A DNA stretch of 62,920 nucleotides from an uncultured Clostridium sp. (GTDB lineage Bacteria; Bacillota; Clostridia; TANB77; CAG-508), in assembly GCA_930982035.1 (NCBI GenBank), contig CAKNJL010000005.1, positions 1 through 62,920 on the forward strand, in the 5' to 3' direction. The position numbers and the translations under genes are program-made. The notes beneath the pieces were generated by a model. It did no database searches and was not told where the DNA came from. It saw only the letters and a list, made by a program, of their open reading frames with translations. Shown in pieces: positions 40,289 to 50,223 of this stretch (the stretch's first letter is position 1; every line of letters starts with the position of its first letter).

Positions 40289-40315
40289 CTTTTTTATCGG
40301 AAATAGGAGGCTTTT

Positions 40316-40921
40316 TTGAGTAAATTATTAAGAAAAATAATAATAGTTATTATTATAATTATAATTTGTATTTGCATATTTTTTTATATAAATAAGAGTA
40401 AAAAAATTAAAATTGGAAATAATAGTACTAGTCAAGAAATAATTGATAATATTTTAAATATTAGTTCATATGAAGCAGTAATAGAAGTAGAAGTTAATAG
40501 TAATAAAAATACTAATAAATATACTATTAAGCAGAAATACATATCTCCAGATATATCAGAACAAGAAATACTAGAACCAGAAAATATTCAAGGAGTAAAA
40601 ATTACCAAAAAAGATAATGAACTAAAAGTTGAAAATAGTAGGATAAATATATCAAAAATATATAATAATTATGAATATATGACAGATAATTGCCTAGATT
40701 TAAATACATTTATAGAAAATTACAAATTAAATGAAAAAGAAATATATGAAGAAAAAAACGATGAAATAATATTAAATGTTGAAAATAAAAATAATAAGTA
40801 TAAAAGATATCAAACATTATATATAGATAAAAAAACAGGTAAACCTACTAAAATGGAAATAAAAGATAATAGCAAAAACACATCAGTTTACATATTATAT
40901 AGAGAAGTAAAGTTAAAATAG
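40316..40921 (+). CDS. GerS/LolA-like membrane-anchored protein
   Basis: N-terminal TM; YEAVIEVEVNSNKNTNKYTIKQKY...LYIDKKTGKPTKMEIKD pattern. Confidence 0.5.
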   Translation: MSKLLRKIIIVIIIIIICICIFFYINKSKKIKIGNNSTSQEIIDNILNISSYEAVIEVEVNSNKNTNKYTIKQKYISPDISEQEILEPENIQGVKITKKDNELKVENSRINISKIYNNYEYMTDNCLDLNTFIENYKLNEKEIYEEKNDEIILNVENKNNKYKRYQTLYIDKKTGKPTKMEIKDNSKNTSVYILYREVKLK

Positions 40922-40995
40922 ACAAAACTTTACTATGACTAATATTTAAAATAAAACACATACTTGATAATATAACAGTATTAGGAGTGAAAAAG

Positions 40996-41346
40996 ATGGT
41001 AATAAAAAGAGGAGATATGTTTTATGCAGATTTAAGCCCAGTAGTAGGTTCTGAACAGGGAGGAGTAAGACCAGTACTAATTATACAGAATGATTTAGGA
41101 AATAAGTATAGTCCAACAGTAATTGCAGCAGCAATAACTTCACAAACAGGAAAAAATAAATTACCAACACATATAGAGATAGATTCAGAAAGCTGTGGAT
41201 TAAAAAATAACTCTGTAGTTTTAGCAGAGCAGATAAGAACTATAGATAAAAGTAGATTAAAAGAAAAAATAGGTCATATAGATGACGAAAGAATAATAAA
41301 TGAAGTAAACAATGCCTTGGGAGTAAGCTTTGGGCTAGAAGAATAA
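40996..41346 (+). CDS. mazF: MazF/PemK-type endoribonuclease (EndoA-like)
   Basis: [32 protein letters not shown]... Confidence 0.93.
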   Translation: MVIKRGDMFYADLSPVVGSEQGGVRPVLIIQNDLGNKYSPTVIAAAITSQTGKNKLPTHIEIDSESCGLKNNSVVLAEQIRTIDKSRLKEKIGHIDDERIINEVNNALGVSFGLEE

Positions 41347-41600
41347 TTGGGGTATTGGGGGACGGTCCTTGGAAAAAAGGGATTGGGGGACGATCCTTAA
41401 ATCCCTGTTTTTTAAATATTTTAAAATTTATTTCTTACTATTTGAAAACAGGGATTTAAGGACCGTCCCCCAATCCCTTTTTTTCCAAGGACCGTCCCCC
41501 AATCCCTTTTTTTCCAAGGACCATCCCTCAATACCTTTTTTCCAAGGACCGTCTCTCAATCCATCTTCCAAGGAGCGTTACTTAATCCCTTTTGACACCT
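41347..41600. repeat. Composite palindrome/tandem array of GGGGACGGTCCTT units
   Basis: Left arm with two units, AT-rich core, right arm with about five decaying ccaaggaccgtcccccaatcccttttttt units. Confidence 0.85.
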
Positions 41601-41605
41601 CCATA

Positions 41606-42553
41606 TTAAACTTTTAATTTTTTAATATTTTTAATTTCACTATATAGATTATCAATAATTTTTTTTCTTGTATCATAAGCTTCAATATATTCTTTATGAA
41701 TTTGCTCAAAATTTTCTACTGTTTCACCAGGTTTTAATAACATTTTAATACCTTCCAAGTAATAATTTTTATCTTTGTCTTTTTTTGCTTTATTCATTTT
41801 TTCTTTATACTGTTCCATCTTTTTAAATCTTTTCATGTCATCTAATAGAGAATCAAGATAACCTTGAGTACAAGTGATTTCATAACCAATATCATCAATA
41901 ACAACTTTGAATAGAGTACGAACTATAACAGCATTACTTTTACCAAGTTTAACTTCTTCTGCAAGACGACCTAAGCTTCCAGAGTAATCTGGAGTAACAG
42001 AAGGTTTGGTTTCGTCAATCAAAATTTTTAATGTATCAGAAATACCAACATGAGACTTATATTGTCTTTTACTTACAATAGCGTCATATTCATCAGCTAC
42101 TCTAATAATTTGACCTTCATAAGGTATGTCTTTTTTCGTTAAACCTTGAGGATAACCAGTACCATTTAAAGCTTCATGATGATATAAAGGACCTGCAGCA
42201 TAAGGCCTTAATTTTAAGTCTTTCATACACATTTCATATCCTAAAGTAGTATGTGTTTTCATAACTTCATATTCTTCATCTGTTAATTTTCCAGGTTTTT
42301 GTAATATTGCAGGTGGTATAAATAATTTACCGATATCATGTAAATATGCACATATTGTACAATATTCTGTAAAACCTTTGTTACAATGTAAATATTCACA
42401 AAGTCTACAAGTTAAAGCAGCAACATTTTCACAGTGTTTTCTTGTGAAAACATCTAATGTGTCTAGCATATCTAATTGATATCTCATGGTTTTATCTAAA
42501 TTGTATGATTTTAGACTTGTTTTATCATAAAAATCAAATTCTGGTTGTTTCAT
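41606..42553 (-). CDS. HD-GYP domain protein
   Basis: YLHDIGKLFIPPAIL ... HHEALNGTGYPQGL ... ADEYDAI. Confidence 0.88.
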   Translation of the reverse strand: MKQPEFDFYDKTSLKSYNLDKTMRYQLDMLDTLDVFTRKHCENVAALTCRLCEYLHCNKGFTEYCTICAYLHDIGKLFIPPAILQKPGKLTDEEYEVMKTHTTLGYEMCMKDLKLRPYAAGPLYHHEALNGTGYPQGLTKKDIPYEGQIIRVADEYDAIVSKRQYKSHVGISDTLKILIDETKPSVTPDYSGSLGRLAEEVKLGKSNAVIVRTLFKVVIDDIGYEITCTQGYLDSLLDDMKRFKKMEQYKEKMNKAKKDKDKNYYLEGIKMLLKPGETVENFEQIHKEYIEAYDTRKKIIDNLYSEIKNIKKLKV

Positions 42554-42841
42554 ATAAAAAATCATTCCCTTCATTAATGAATATATATTATTTTACGTGT
42601 CTTATACTCTCAAAAATATAATAACATTAAATAAAAAAAACTGCAAGTGGAATTTCCCGGTCTTTTTTTTGAATTTATAATGAAAGATTTAGAAATAAAT
42701 GCTATAATATTTTTAAAGTAGTATTATTTAATTTTACAGATAGTGTTTGCAAAAAAATAAAGTTAGTTTAGTGATTCTGAACAAATAAGAAAAATATAAA
42801 GAGAAGGAGGAAATGTATATTTAAAAATATACAGATATAAA

Positions 42842-43345
42842 ATGGAATATTTAGATTTGGTTAATGAAAATGATGAAGTAATAGGAAAAGAAGAAAGAGA
42901 TATTATTTATAAAAATGGATGGAGAAATTTTAGAGTTATCAACATTATGATATTTACAAGTGATAATAAAATTATAGTTCCTAAAAGAAGTGCTAATAGA
43001 AGGGTTTTCCCTAACTGCTATGATTGTTCAGTTGGCGGACATGTATCTTCAGGAGAAACTTATGAACATGCAGCTTATAGAGAACTAGAAGAAGAATTAG
43101 GAATAACAAATGTTGAATTAGAAGAAATAGGATATTTTAAACCAAATGATCTTAATACAAGTGCTTTTTCTAAAATGTATAAGTTAGTCTATGACAAAGA
43201 ATTAAACTATGATAAAGAAGGAATACAAGCAATCTATTATATGACAAAAGATGAAATTAACAAATTAATACAAGAAGATGAGACACAATTTAAAGGTGAT
43301 TATCCTAAGTTTTTCAAATGGTTGCAAAAAAATAAAATTATTTAA
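42842..43345 (+). CDS. NUDIX hydrolase (IDI-like)
   Basis: GGHVSSGETYEHAAYRELEEELGI Nudix box. Confidence 0.88.
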   Translation: MEYLDLVNENDEVIGKEERDIIYKNGWRNFRVINIMIFTSDNKIIVPKRSANRRVFPNCYDCSVGGHVSSGETYEHAAYRELEEELGITNVELEEIGYFKPNDLNTSAFSKMYKLVYDKELNYDKEGIQAIYYMTKDEINKLIQEDETQFKGDYPKFFKWLQKNKII

Positions 43346-43454
43346 AAGCAAAATTATGCAAAACGATAAAATGTAATATATTGTACAATTTGTGCAGAAA
43401 GAAGAATATGAATTTTTTTACTCTATATAAAAATTAGATGGATTAGGGCCCCCC

Positions 43455-43483
43455 TTGACTTTTAAGGGATTTTTATGTATAGT
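43455..43483 (+). promoter_or_regulatory. SigA-type promoter for pyrB, preceded by GGGCCCCCC
   Basis: TTGACT-N17-TATAGT; ggaggaaacaatg RBS downstream. Confidence 0.6.
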
Positions 43484-43512
43484 ATTAGGAGATTAAAATA
43501 AAGGAGGAAACA

Positions 43513-44427
43513 ATGAAACATTTAATTGATATTAAAGATTTATCAACAGAAGAGATTGACGGACTTATAGAAGTTGCAAAAGATATAATTGCAAACAAAG
43601 AAAAATATTCAAAAAAATGTGAAGGCAAAAAATTAGCAACATTGTTTTACGAACCAAGTACAAGAACAAGATTAAGCTTTGAAGCAGCAATGATGGAATT
43701 AGGAGGAAATGTATTAGGATTTTCATCAGCCAATTCTAGTTCAGCTGCAAAAGGAGAAAGCGTAGCAGATACAGTAAGAGTAATTGGTGGATATGCTGAT
43801 ATTATTGCAATGAGACATCCAAAAGAAGGAGCACCATTAGTAGCTGCAATGAAGTCAGAAGTACCAATAATAAATGCAGGAGATGGAGGACATAATCATC
43901 CAACACAAACTTTAACAGATTTATTAACTATTCAATGTGAAAAACACAGGCTATCTGATTTAACAATAGGAGTCTGTGGTGATTTAAAATTCGGAAGAAC
44001 AGTTCATTCTTTATTAACAGCAATGTCAAGATACACAAATATTAAATTCGTTTTGATTTCACCAAATGAATTAAAAATACCAGATTATATAAAAAGAGAT
44101 GTACTAGAAAAAAACAATATAAAATATATAGAAACACAAGATATAGAAGAATACATGTCAGATTTAGACATTTTATATATGACTAGAGTTCAAAAAGAAA
44201 GATTTTTTAATGAAGATGATTATATCAGATTAAAAGATTATTATATTTTAAATAAAGAAAAATTGGAAAAAGCAAAAGAAGATTTATGTATTATGCACCC
44301 ATTACCAAGAGTAAATGAGATATCAGTAGATGTAGATGATGATAAGAGAGCTTGCTATTTTAAACAAGCAAAATATGGTAAATATATCAGAATGGCACTA
44401 ATACTAAAATTATTAGAAATAAATTGA
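43513..44427 (+). CDS. pyrB: Aspartate carbamoyltransferase catalytic subunit
   Basis: [38 protein letters not shown]. Confidence 0.95.
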   Translation: MKHLIDIKDLSTEEIDGLIEVAKDIIANKEKYSKKCEGKKLATLFYEPSTRTRLSFEAAMMELGGNVLGFSSANSSSAAKGESVADTVRVIGGYADIIAMRHPKEGAPLVAAMKSEVPIINAGDGGHNHPTQTLTDLLTIQCEKHRLSDLTIGVCGDLKFGRTVHSLLTAMSRYTNIKFVLISPNELKIPDYIKRDVLEKNNIKYIETQDIEEYMSDLDILYMTRVQKERFFNEDDYIRLKDYYILNKEKLEKAKEDLCIMHPLPRVNEISVDVDDDKRACYFKQAKYGKYIRMALILKLLEIN

Positions 44428-44569
44428 AAATGTTTACATGCATAAGTATTTAAGAAACGATAAAATAATAATAGATTTTCAATGAAATAATTAAATATAT
44501 ATTTATGAATTTCTAAATGAAATATAAATGAGAGTAGTGCTATATTAAAGATAGAAGGGAGAATAAAGA

Positions 44570-44989
44570 ATGAATATTGATAGCATAAGAAATGGTTATG
44601 TAATAGATCATATACAAGCTGGAAAAAGTTTTGAAATATACAATTATTTAAATTTAGGAGAGTTAGATACATCTGTTGCAATAATAAAAAATGCTAAAAG
44701 TAATAAAACAGGAAAAAAAGATATAATTAAAATTGATGAAAAGTCAGATATTAATTTAGATATATTAGGATATTTAGACCCAAATATAACTGTAAATAAA
44801 ATAAAAGATGGAAAAATAGTAGAGAAGTTTCATCCTAGTCTTCCAGAAAAATTAGTAAATATTATAAAATGCAAAAATCCTAGATGTATTACATCAATAG
44901 AACAAGAATTGCCACACATATGTGAATTAACAGATAGAGAAAATGTAGTATATAGATGTAAATATTGTGAGGAAATGGTAAATAGATAA
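44570..44989 (+). CDS. pyrI: Aspartate carbamoyltransferase regulatory subunit
   Basis: IRNGYVIDHIQAGKSFEIYNYL; CKNPRCITSIEQ...YRCKYCEE zinc cysteines. Confidence 0.94.
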   Translation: MNIDSIRNGYVIDHIQAGKSFEIYNYLNLGELDTSVAIIKNAKSNKTGKKDIIKIDEKSDINLDILGYLDPNITVNKIKDGKIVEKFHPSLPEKLVNIIKCKNPRCITSIEQELPHICELTDRENVVYRCKYCEEMVNR

Positions 44990-45106
44990 TAGATATTTTA
45001 GAAAAGTTACGAGAAAATTAAAAAAGTGATACATAGTATTTGTGTACAAATTAATAGAGTTGTGAGGATTAGAAAATAAATTAAAAAACGGAAAGGATAG
45101 ATAAAA

Positions 45107-46384
45107 ATGAAAATATTATTAAAAAATGGAACTGTAATTGACTACAAAAACAAATTAAATGATAAGTATGATATATTAATAGAAGACGAGAAAATAGTAA
45201 AAGTTGATAAAAATATAAACGAAACAGTTGATAAAGAGATTGATTGTACAAATTTAAATATTATACCAGGAATGATAGACATACATTGTCATTTAAGAGA
45301 GCCAGGAGGAGAGCATAAAGAAACAATAGAAACAGGTTCAAAAAGTGCAGTTGCAGGAGGATTTACAACAATATGTCCAATGCCTAATACAAAGCCAACA
45401 CCAGATAATGTTGAAACATTAAAATATATAATAAATGAAGCTAAAAGAGTAAACTTATGTAACATATTACCATATGCATCTGTAAGCAAAGGTGAAAAAG
45501 GTGAAGAGCTAGTAAACTTTGAAGAATTGAGAAATGCAGGAGCAATTGCATTTTCTGATGATGGTATGCCAGTTGTAAATAGTAGAATGATGAGACAAGC
45601 AATGATAGAAGCAGACAAATTAGGAACATATGTAGCATCACACTGCGAAGAAAAATCTGTATCAGCAGGTGCAATAAATGCAGGACCTGTAGCAGATAAG
45701 TTAGGAGTACAAGGTGTATTACCAGAAGCAGAAGAAATAATGGCAGGAAGAGAAATAGTAATATCAGAAACAAACGATGTAAGAGGGCATATATGCCATA
45801 TTAGTACAAAAACAAGTAAAAATATGATAAGAGATGCAAAAAAAAGAGGAGTAAAAATTACTTGCGAAACATGTCCACATTACTTTACATTCACAGTAGA
45901 TGAAGTTTTGAAATCAGGAACAAACGCAAAAATGAATCCACCATTAAGAGAAGAAAAAGATAGACAAGCTATTATAGAAGGCTTAAAAGAAGGAACAATT
46001 GACTGTATTATTACAGACCATGCACCACATGCAGAAGACGAAAAAAATGTAGAACTATCAAAAGCACCAAATGGAATAATCGGATTTGAAACAGCACTTC
46101 CAGCTGAAATTATGAATTTAGTAGACCCAGGACACATAGATTATCTAAATCTAGTAAGACTTACTTCATATACACCTTCAAAATTATTACATATTGATAA
46201 TGAAAGAGGAAGTATTGAAACAGGAAAAATGGCAGACATCACAATATTTGATCCAAATGAAGAATATGTATATACAAAAGATATGATATTATCAAAATCT
46301 AAAAACAGCCCATTTATAGGAAAAACACTAAAAGGAAAAGTAAAATATACAATAGTAAATGGAAAAATAGTATATGAAGGATGA
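45107..46384 (+). CDS. pyrC: Dihydroorotase
   Basis: GMIDIHCHLREPGGEHKETIETGSKSAVAGGFTTICPMPNTKP; DHAPH. Confidence 0.95.
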   Translation: MKILLKNGTVIDYKNKLNDKYDILIEDEKIVKVDKNINETVDKEIDCTNLNIIPGMIDIHCHLREPGGEHKETIETGSKSAVAGGFTTICPMPNTKPTPDNVETLKYIINEAKRVNLCNILPYASVSKGEKGEELVNFEELRNAGAIAFSDDGMPVVNSRMMRQAMIEADKLGTYVASHCEEKSVSAGAINAGPVADKLGVQGVLPEAEEIMAGREIVISETNDVRGHICHISTKTSKNMIRDAKKRGVKITCETCPHYFTFTVDEVLKSGTNAKMNPPLREEKDRQAIIEGLKEGTIDCIITDHAPHAEDEKNVELSKAPNGIIGFETALPAEIMNLVDPGHIDYLNLVRLTSYTPSKLLHIDNERGSIETGKMADITIFDPNEEYVYTKDMILSKSKNSPFIGKTLKGKVKYTIVNGKIVYEG

Positions 46385-46409
46385 TTTGGGGACGGAGAAA
46401 AAATCATTA
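46381..46409. repeat. GGGGACGGAG element overlapping the pyrC stop codon
   Basis: atgatttggggacggagaaaaaatcat; same as the 8965 arm. Confidence 0.75.
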
Positions 46410-46475
46410 AGTCAGAAGACATAAATTTTAAAATTGAAAGTAATCAATATTTGATAAGAAAGAGAGGAAATAATT

Positions 46476-46833
46476 TTGGAAAATGTATTTATAGAATATC
46501 CGAAATGTTCAACTTGTAAAAAAGCAAAACAGTGGTTAGAAAAAAATAATATTAAATTTCAAGATAGGAATATTGTTTTAGAAACTCCAACAGAGAAAGA
46601 GCTAGAAACATGGATAGAAGCAAGTGGATATGAAATAAAAAAATTTTTTAATACTAGTCGGATTAAAATATAAAGAATTAAATTTAAAGGAAAAATTGCC
46701 AACAATGTCAGATAAAGAAAAAATAAAGTTGCTTTCATCTGATGGGATGTTAATTAAACGCCCATTGTTAATAACTAAAGAAAAAATATATATAGGATTT
46801 AAAGAAAATGAGTGGGAAGAGTTAAAAAAGTAA
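46476..46833 (+). pseudogene. ArsC/Spx-family thioredoxin-fold protein, frameshifted at about 46659
   Basis: YPKCSTCKKAKQWLEKNNIKFQDRNIV...FFNTS|GLKYKELNLKEKLPTMSDKEKIKLLSSDGMLIKRPLLITKEKIYIGFKENEWEELKK after removing one C. Confidence 0.8.
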
Positions 46834-46842
46834 AGTGAATTT

Positions 46843-46880
46843 CAGGTTTATAGGTAAATCCTGTATAAAAAACTAAATAT
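46843..46880 (+). ncRNA. Putative preQ1-I-like structured leader, copy 2
   Basis: CAGGTTTATAGGTAAATCCTGTATAAAAAACTAAATAT directly upstream of pyrF RBS. Confidence 0.5.
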
Positions 46881-46900
46881 ATTATGCGAGGTGAAGAAAA

Positions 46901-47827
46901 ATGTCAAATGCAATGGATAAATTAATTGATAAAATTAAAGAAACCAATAATCCAACAGTTATCGGTTTAGACCCTAGATATGAAATGATACCAGAATATA
47001 TTAGAAATAAATATGAAAAAAATTTAGAAGGAGTATCAAAAGCTATATTAGAATTTAACAAGAAATTAATAGATGCAACACATGATATTATACCAGTTGT
47101 AAAACCTCAAATAGCATTTTATGAAATGTATGGTTTAGAAGGAATGAAAGCCTTTGAAGAAACATGTAAATATGCTAAAGAAAAAGGAATGTTTGTTATA
47201 GCAGACATCAAAAGAGGAGATATAGGAACAACAGCAAAAGCATATTCAAATGCCTTTTTAGGAAAAACTAAAATAGATGAAAAAGAAGAAAGTATATATG
47301 ATGTTGATTTTGTAACATTAAATCCATATATGGGAATAGATGCAATAAAACCATTTATAGAAGATTGCAAAAAATATGATAAAGGTGCATTTATTTTGGT
47401 AAAAACTTCAAATCCATCTTCTGGAGATTTACAAGATTTAAAATTAGAAAATGGCGAAGAAGTATACACAAAAGTGGTAAAACTTGTGGAAGAATGGGGT
47501 GCAGATTTAGTTGGAAAATACGGATATAGTAGCATATCAGCAGTTGTTGGAGCAACTTATCCAAAACAATTACAAGATTTAAGAAAAATAGCACCACATA
47601 CATTTTTCCTAATACCAGGATATGGTGCTCAAGGTGGAAAAGCAGATGATATTGCACTAGGTTTTGATGAAAATGGAATAGGTGGAATTGTAAATAGTTC
47701 AAGAGGATTAATGTGTGCATATAAGTCAGATTTATGGAAAGATAAATACACAGAGGAAGAATTTGAAAAAGCAACAAGAGCAGAAGCAATTAGAATGAGA
47801 GATGAATTGAACAAATACATAAAGTAG
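46901..47827 (+). CDS. pyrF: Orotidine 5'-phosphate decarboxylase
   Basis: VIGLDPRYEMIPEYI; FVIADIKRGDIGTTAKAYSNAFLG. Confidence 0.94.
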   Translation: MSNAMDKLIDKIKETNNPTVIGLDPRYEMIPEYIRNKYEKNLEGVSKAILEFNKKLIDATHDIIPVVKPQIAFYEMYGLEGMKAFEETCKYAKEKGMFVIADIKRGDIGTTAKAYSNAFLGKTKIDEKEESIYDVDFVTLNPYMGIDAIKPFIEDCKKYDKGAFILVKTSNPSSGDLQDLKLENGEEVYTKVVKLVEEWGADLVGKYGYSSISAVVGATYPKQLQDLRKIAPHTFFLIPGYGAQGGKADDIALGFDENGIGGIVNSSRGLMCAYKSDLWKDKYTEEEFEKATRAEAIRMRDELNKYIK

Positions 47828-47974
47828 AAAGCTTGGTAAAATAGAAAATACAAGAATAACATAAGGTATGCAAAAAATTGAATTACTAAAAAATAAACTT
47901 GATAAAGTTGATGTAAAACTAAATATATAAAAGTACCTATGGAAGAGATTGTTAGAGAAAAAGGAGAATAAAAA

Positions 47975-48397
47975 ATGAAACCAGGTAAAGATTATATAGG
48001 AGTAGGATGTGGTGCATTCATTTTAAATGAAGAGGGAAAAGTATTGTTACAGCAAAGAAATAAAGAACCAGAAAGAGGATATTGGAGTATACCAGGCGGG
48101 AAACTGGAATGGATGGAAACTTTTGAAGATGCAGTTAAAAGAGAAGTAAAAGAAGAATGTGATGTAGATATACAAGTAGAAAAACTTCTAGGAATATGTG
48201 ACCATATTGTAAAAAATGAAAATCAACATTGGGTATCTCCAAGTTTTTTATGTAAGATAACAAATGGAGAACCAAAAATTATGGAACCAACAAAACACAC
48301 AGATATGAAATGGTTTAGTTTAAATGAATTACCTGAAAAACTGACAATAACAACACAAAATGCAGTTAGACATTACAAAGATTATAGTAAACAATAA
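47975..48397 (+). CDS. NUDIX hydrolase
   Basis: GGKLEWMETFEDAVKREVKEECDVDI Nudix box. Confidence 0.92.
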   Translation: MKPGKDYIGVGCGAFILNEEGKVLLQQRNKEPERGYWSIPGGKLEWMETFEDAVKREVKEECDVDIQVEKLLGICDHIVKNENQHWVSPSFLCKITNGEPKIMEPTKHTDMKWFSLNELPEKLTITTQNAVRHYKDYSKQ

Positions 48398-48451
48398 AAA
48401 TATGATAAAAACTAAATTTTTAATTTATAATTAAAATCATAAATAAAACTA

Positions 48452-48513
48452 GATTGAAGGAGTGTCCCCTAATCCCTGTTTTTAGGGATTGAAGGACCGT
48501 CCCTCAATCCCTA
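48452..48513. repeat. GGACCGTCCC palindromic element upstream of pyrK
   Basis: gattgaaggagtgtcccctaatccctgtttttagggattgaaggaccgtccctcaatcccta. Confidence 0.8.
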
Positions 48514-48526
48514 AGGAGGAGAAAAA

Positions 48527-49318
48527 ATGCCAAAGCAAGTATTAGCAAAATTAATAGAAAAGCAAGAAATTATTAAAGGAATTTTTAAATTTAGTGTAAA
48601 AGCAAGTGAAATTGTAGAAACATCTAAGCCTGGAAATTTTATTGAAATAAGAGTAACAGACCAAGTAGAGCCATTTTTAAGAAGACCAATTAGTATATAC
48701 AACTTAGATAGAAAAAATGGAATATTAGAATTCATATTTCAAGTAAAAGGAAAAGGTACAGAAATATTATCCAAAAAAGAAGTAGGAGATAAGATTGATA
48801 TTATAGGACCATTAGGATATGGTACTTTTAAAACTGAAAAATACAATAAATTAGCAGTTATAGGAGGGGGAATAGGAATATTCCCATTATATGAACTTTC
48901 AAAAGAAGCAAAAGCACAAAAAAAACAAGTGAGCTGTTATTTAGGATTTAGAAATAAAGATTTTGTAATGTTAGAAAAAGAATTTGAAGAAGTAACAGAT
49001 AATCTAACTATTACAACAGATGATGGAAGTTACAAAAATAAAGGTTTTGCAATTGATTATCTAATAAAAGATATGGAAAAAGAAAAATATGATTGCATAT
49101 ATGCTTGCGGACCACTTCCAATGTTAAAAGCAGTTCAAAAATATGCTCTTGAAAATAATATTGAATGTCAATTGTCATTAGAAGAAAAAATGGGGTGTGG
49201 ATTAGGTGTATGCTTAGGATGTGCTGTAAAAACAGCCCAAAGTCCAAAAGATGCTCCAGAATATTTCCATGTTTGTAAAGGTGGTCCAGTATTTAATGCA
49301 AGAGATGTAGAAATTTAG
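48527..49318 (+). CDS. pyrK: Dihydroorotate dehydrogenase electron transfer subunit
   Basis: FLRRPISIYN; GGGIGIFPLYEL; CGLGVCLGCAV...CKGGPVF [2Fe-2S] motif. Confidence 0.93.
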   Translation: MPKQVLAKLIEKQEIIKGIFKFSVKASEIVETSKPGNFIEIRVTDQVEPFLRRPISIYNLDRKNGILEFIFQVKGKGTEILSKKEVGDKIDIIGPLGYGTFKTEKYNKLAVIGGGIGIFPLYELSKEAKAQKKQVSCYLGFRNKDFVMLEKEFEEVTDNLTITTDDGSYKNKGFAIDYLIKDMEKEKYDCIYACGPLPMLKAVQKYALENNIECQLSLEEKMGCGLGVCLGCAVKTAQSPKDAPEYFHVCKGGPVFNARDVEI

Positions 49319-49321
49319 ACA

Positions 49322-49384
49322 AAACGGGCCAGGTCATAAATCGTATCTTTATTTCGACAAAATACGACAGACTTTAGAAACACT
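49322..49384. mobile_element. MITE-like element copy C, truncated (one terminus)
   Basis: acgggccaggtcataaatcgtatctttatttcgacaaaatacgacaga; no matching right terminus found. Confidence 0.55.
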
Positions 49385-49447
49385 ATAAAACTTTTTAGTT
49401 TGCAATACAAATACAATGGAGTTATTTTAAAGAAAAGAGGAATAGAA

Positions 49448-49996
49448 ATGCCAGGATTTACAATACATTTGGCAATAGCAAATGAATATGCAAAAAAGAA
49501 TAAAGAAAAAGTAAAGAATATGAATGAATTTTTAGAAGGAACAATTGCACCAGACTATATATTTTTGACCAACCAAGATATAAGTAAAAATATAACACAT
49601 TATGGTAAATGGGGAGATTGGACAACTAATGATCAAGAAATATATTTTGATAAATTTCTTGAAGACAAAAAGGTAGATTTACAAAATGATTATTGGAAGG
49701 GATATTTTTTACATCTATTAGTAGATTATTATTTTGGTAAAAAATATTTTTATGAAGAAATGAAAAAGGCCAAAGAAAATAAGGATAAATTTTATAATGA
49801 TTATGATTGCACAAATAAAGAATTGATTGAGAAATATAACATCAAAATAATAGACAAAATAAAAAAATATATGAGTTGTATAGAAGAAAAGCCAAAATAT
49901 TTAAAGATAGATAAAGTAAATAAATTTATAGAAGACATGGCTAATTTGAATTTAGAAGAACAAGAAAAAACAATAAAAGAATATGGAACAAAATAA
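49448..49996 (+). CDS. Zinc-dependent phospholipase C-like/hydrolase protein
   Basis: MPGFTIHLAIANEYAKKN...EGTIAPDYI...YFLHLLVDYYF. Confidence 0.5.
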   Translation: MPGFTIHLAIANEYAKKNKEKVKNMNEFLEGTIAPDYIFLTNQDISKNITHYGKWGDWTTNDQEIYFDKFLEDKKVDLQNDYWKGYFLHLLVDYYFGKKYFYEEMKKAKENKDKFYNDYDCTNKELIEKYNIKIIDKIKKYMSCIEEKPKYLKIDKVNKFIEDMANLNLEEQEKTIKEYGTK

Positions 49997-50223
49997 CTTA
50001 TAAAAAAATAACTATTCAAACTTAAAAATGTATGCCTATTTTATTGAATGTAATGCAAGCATACAGATTAAAAAGAATTATTATTTACGATATAGATATT
50101 TAATCTATGCAATTACAGTCAGAAAACTGTAATAAAACAAGATTTATATGTTGCAGACATATTATGTCAGATAAAGTAAATTTAATAATAACTAATAATA
50201 ATTAAATCAATGGAGGAAAAATT

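Noticed and set aside
41347-41600. CRISPR-like array (repeat units with spacing)
   Set aside because: Units are contiguous, palindromic and degenerate, without unique spacers; no cas genes
41369-41617. 82-aa ORF with repeated FFQGPSPNPFF motif
   Set aside because: Entirely inside the GGGGACGG tandem array; repeated peptide reflects the DNA repeat, not a gene
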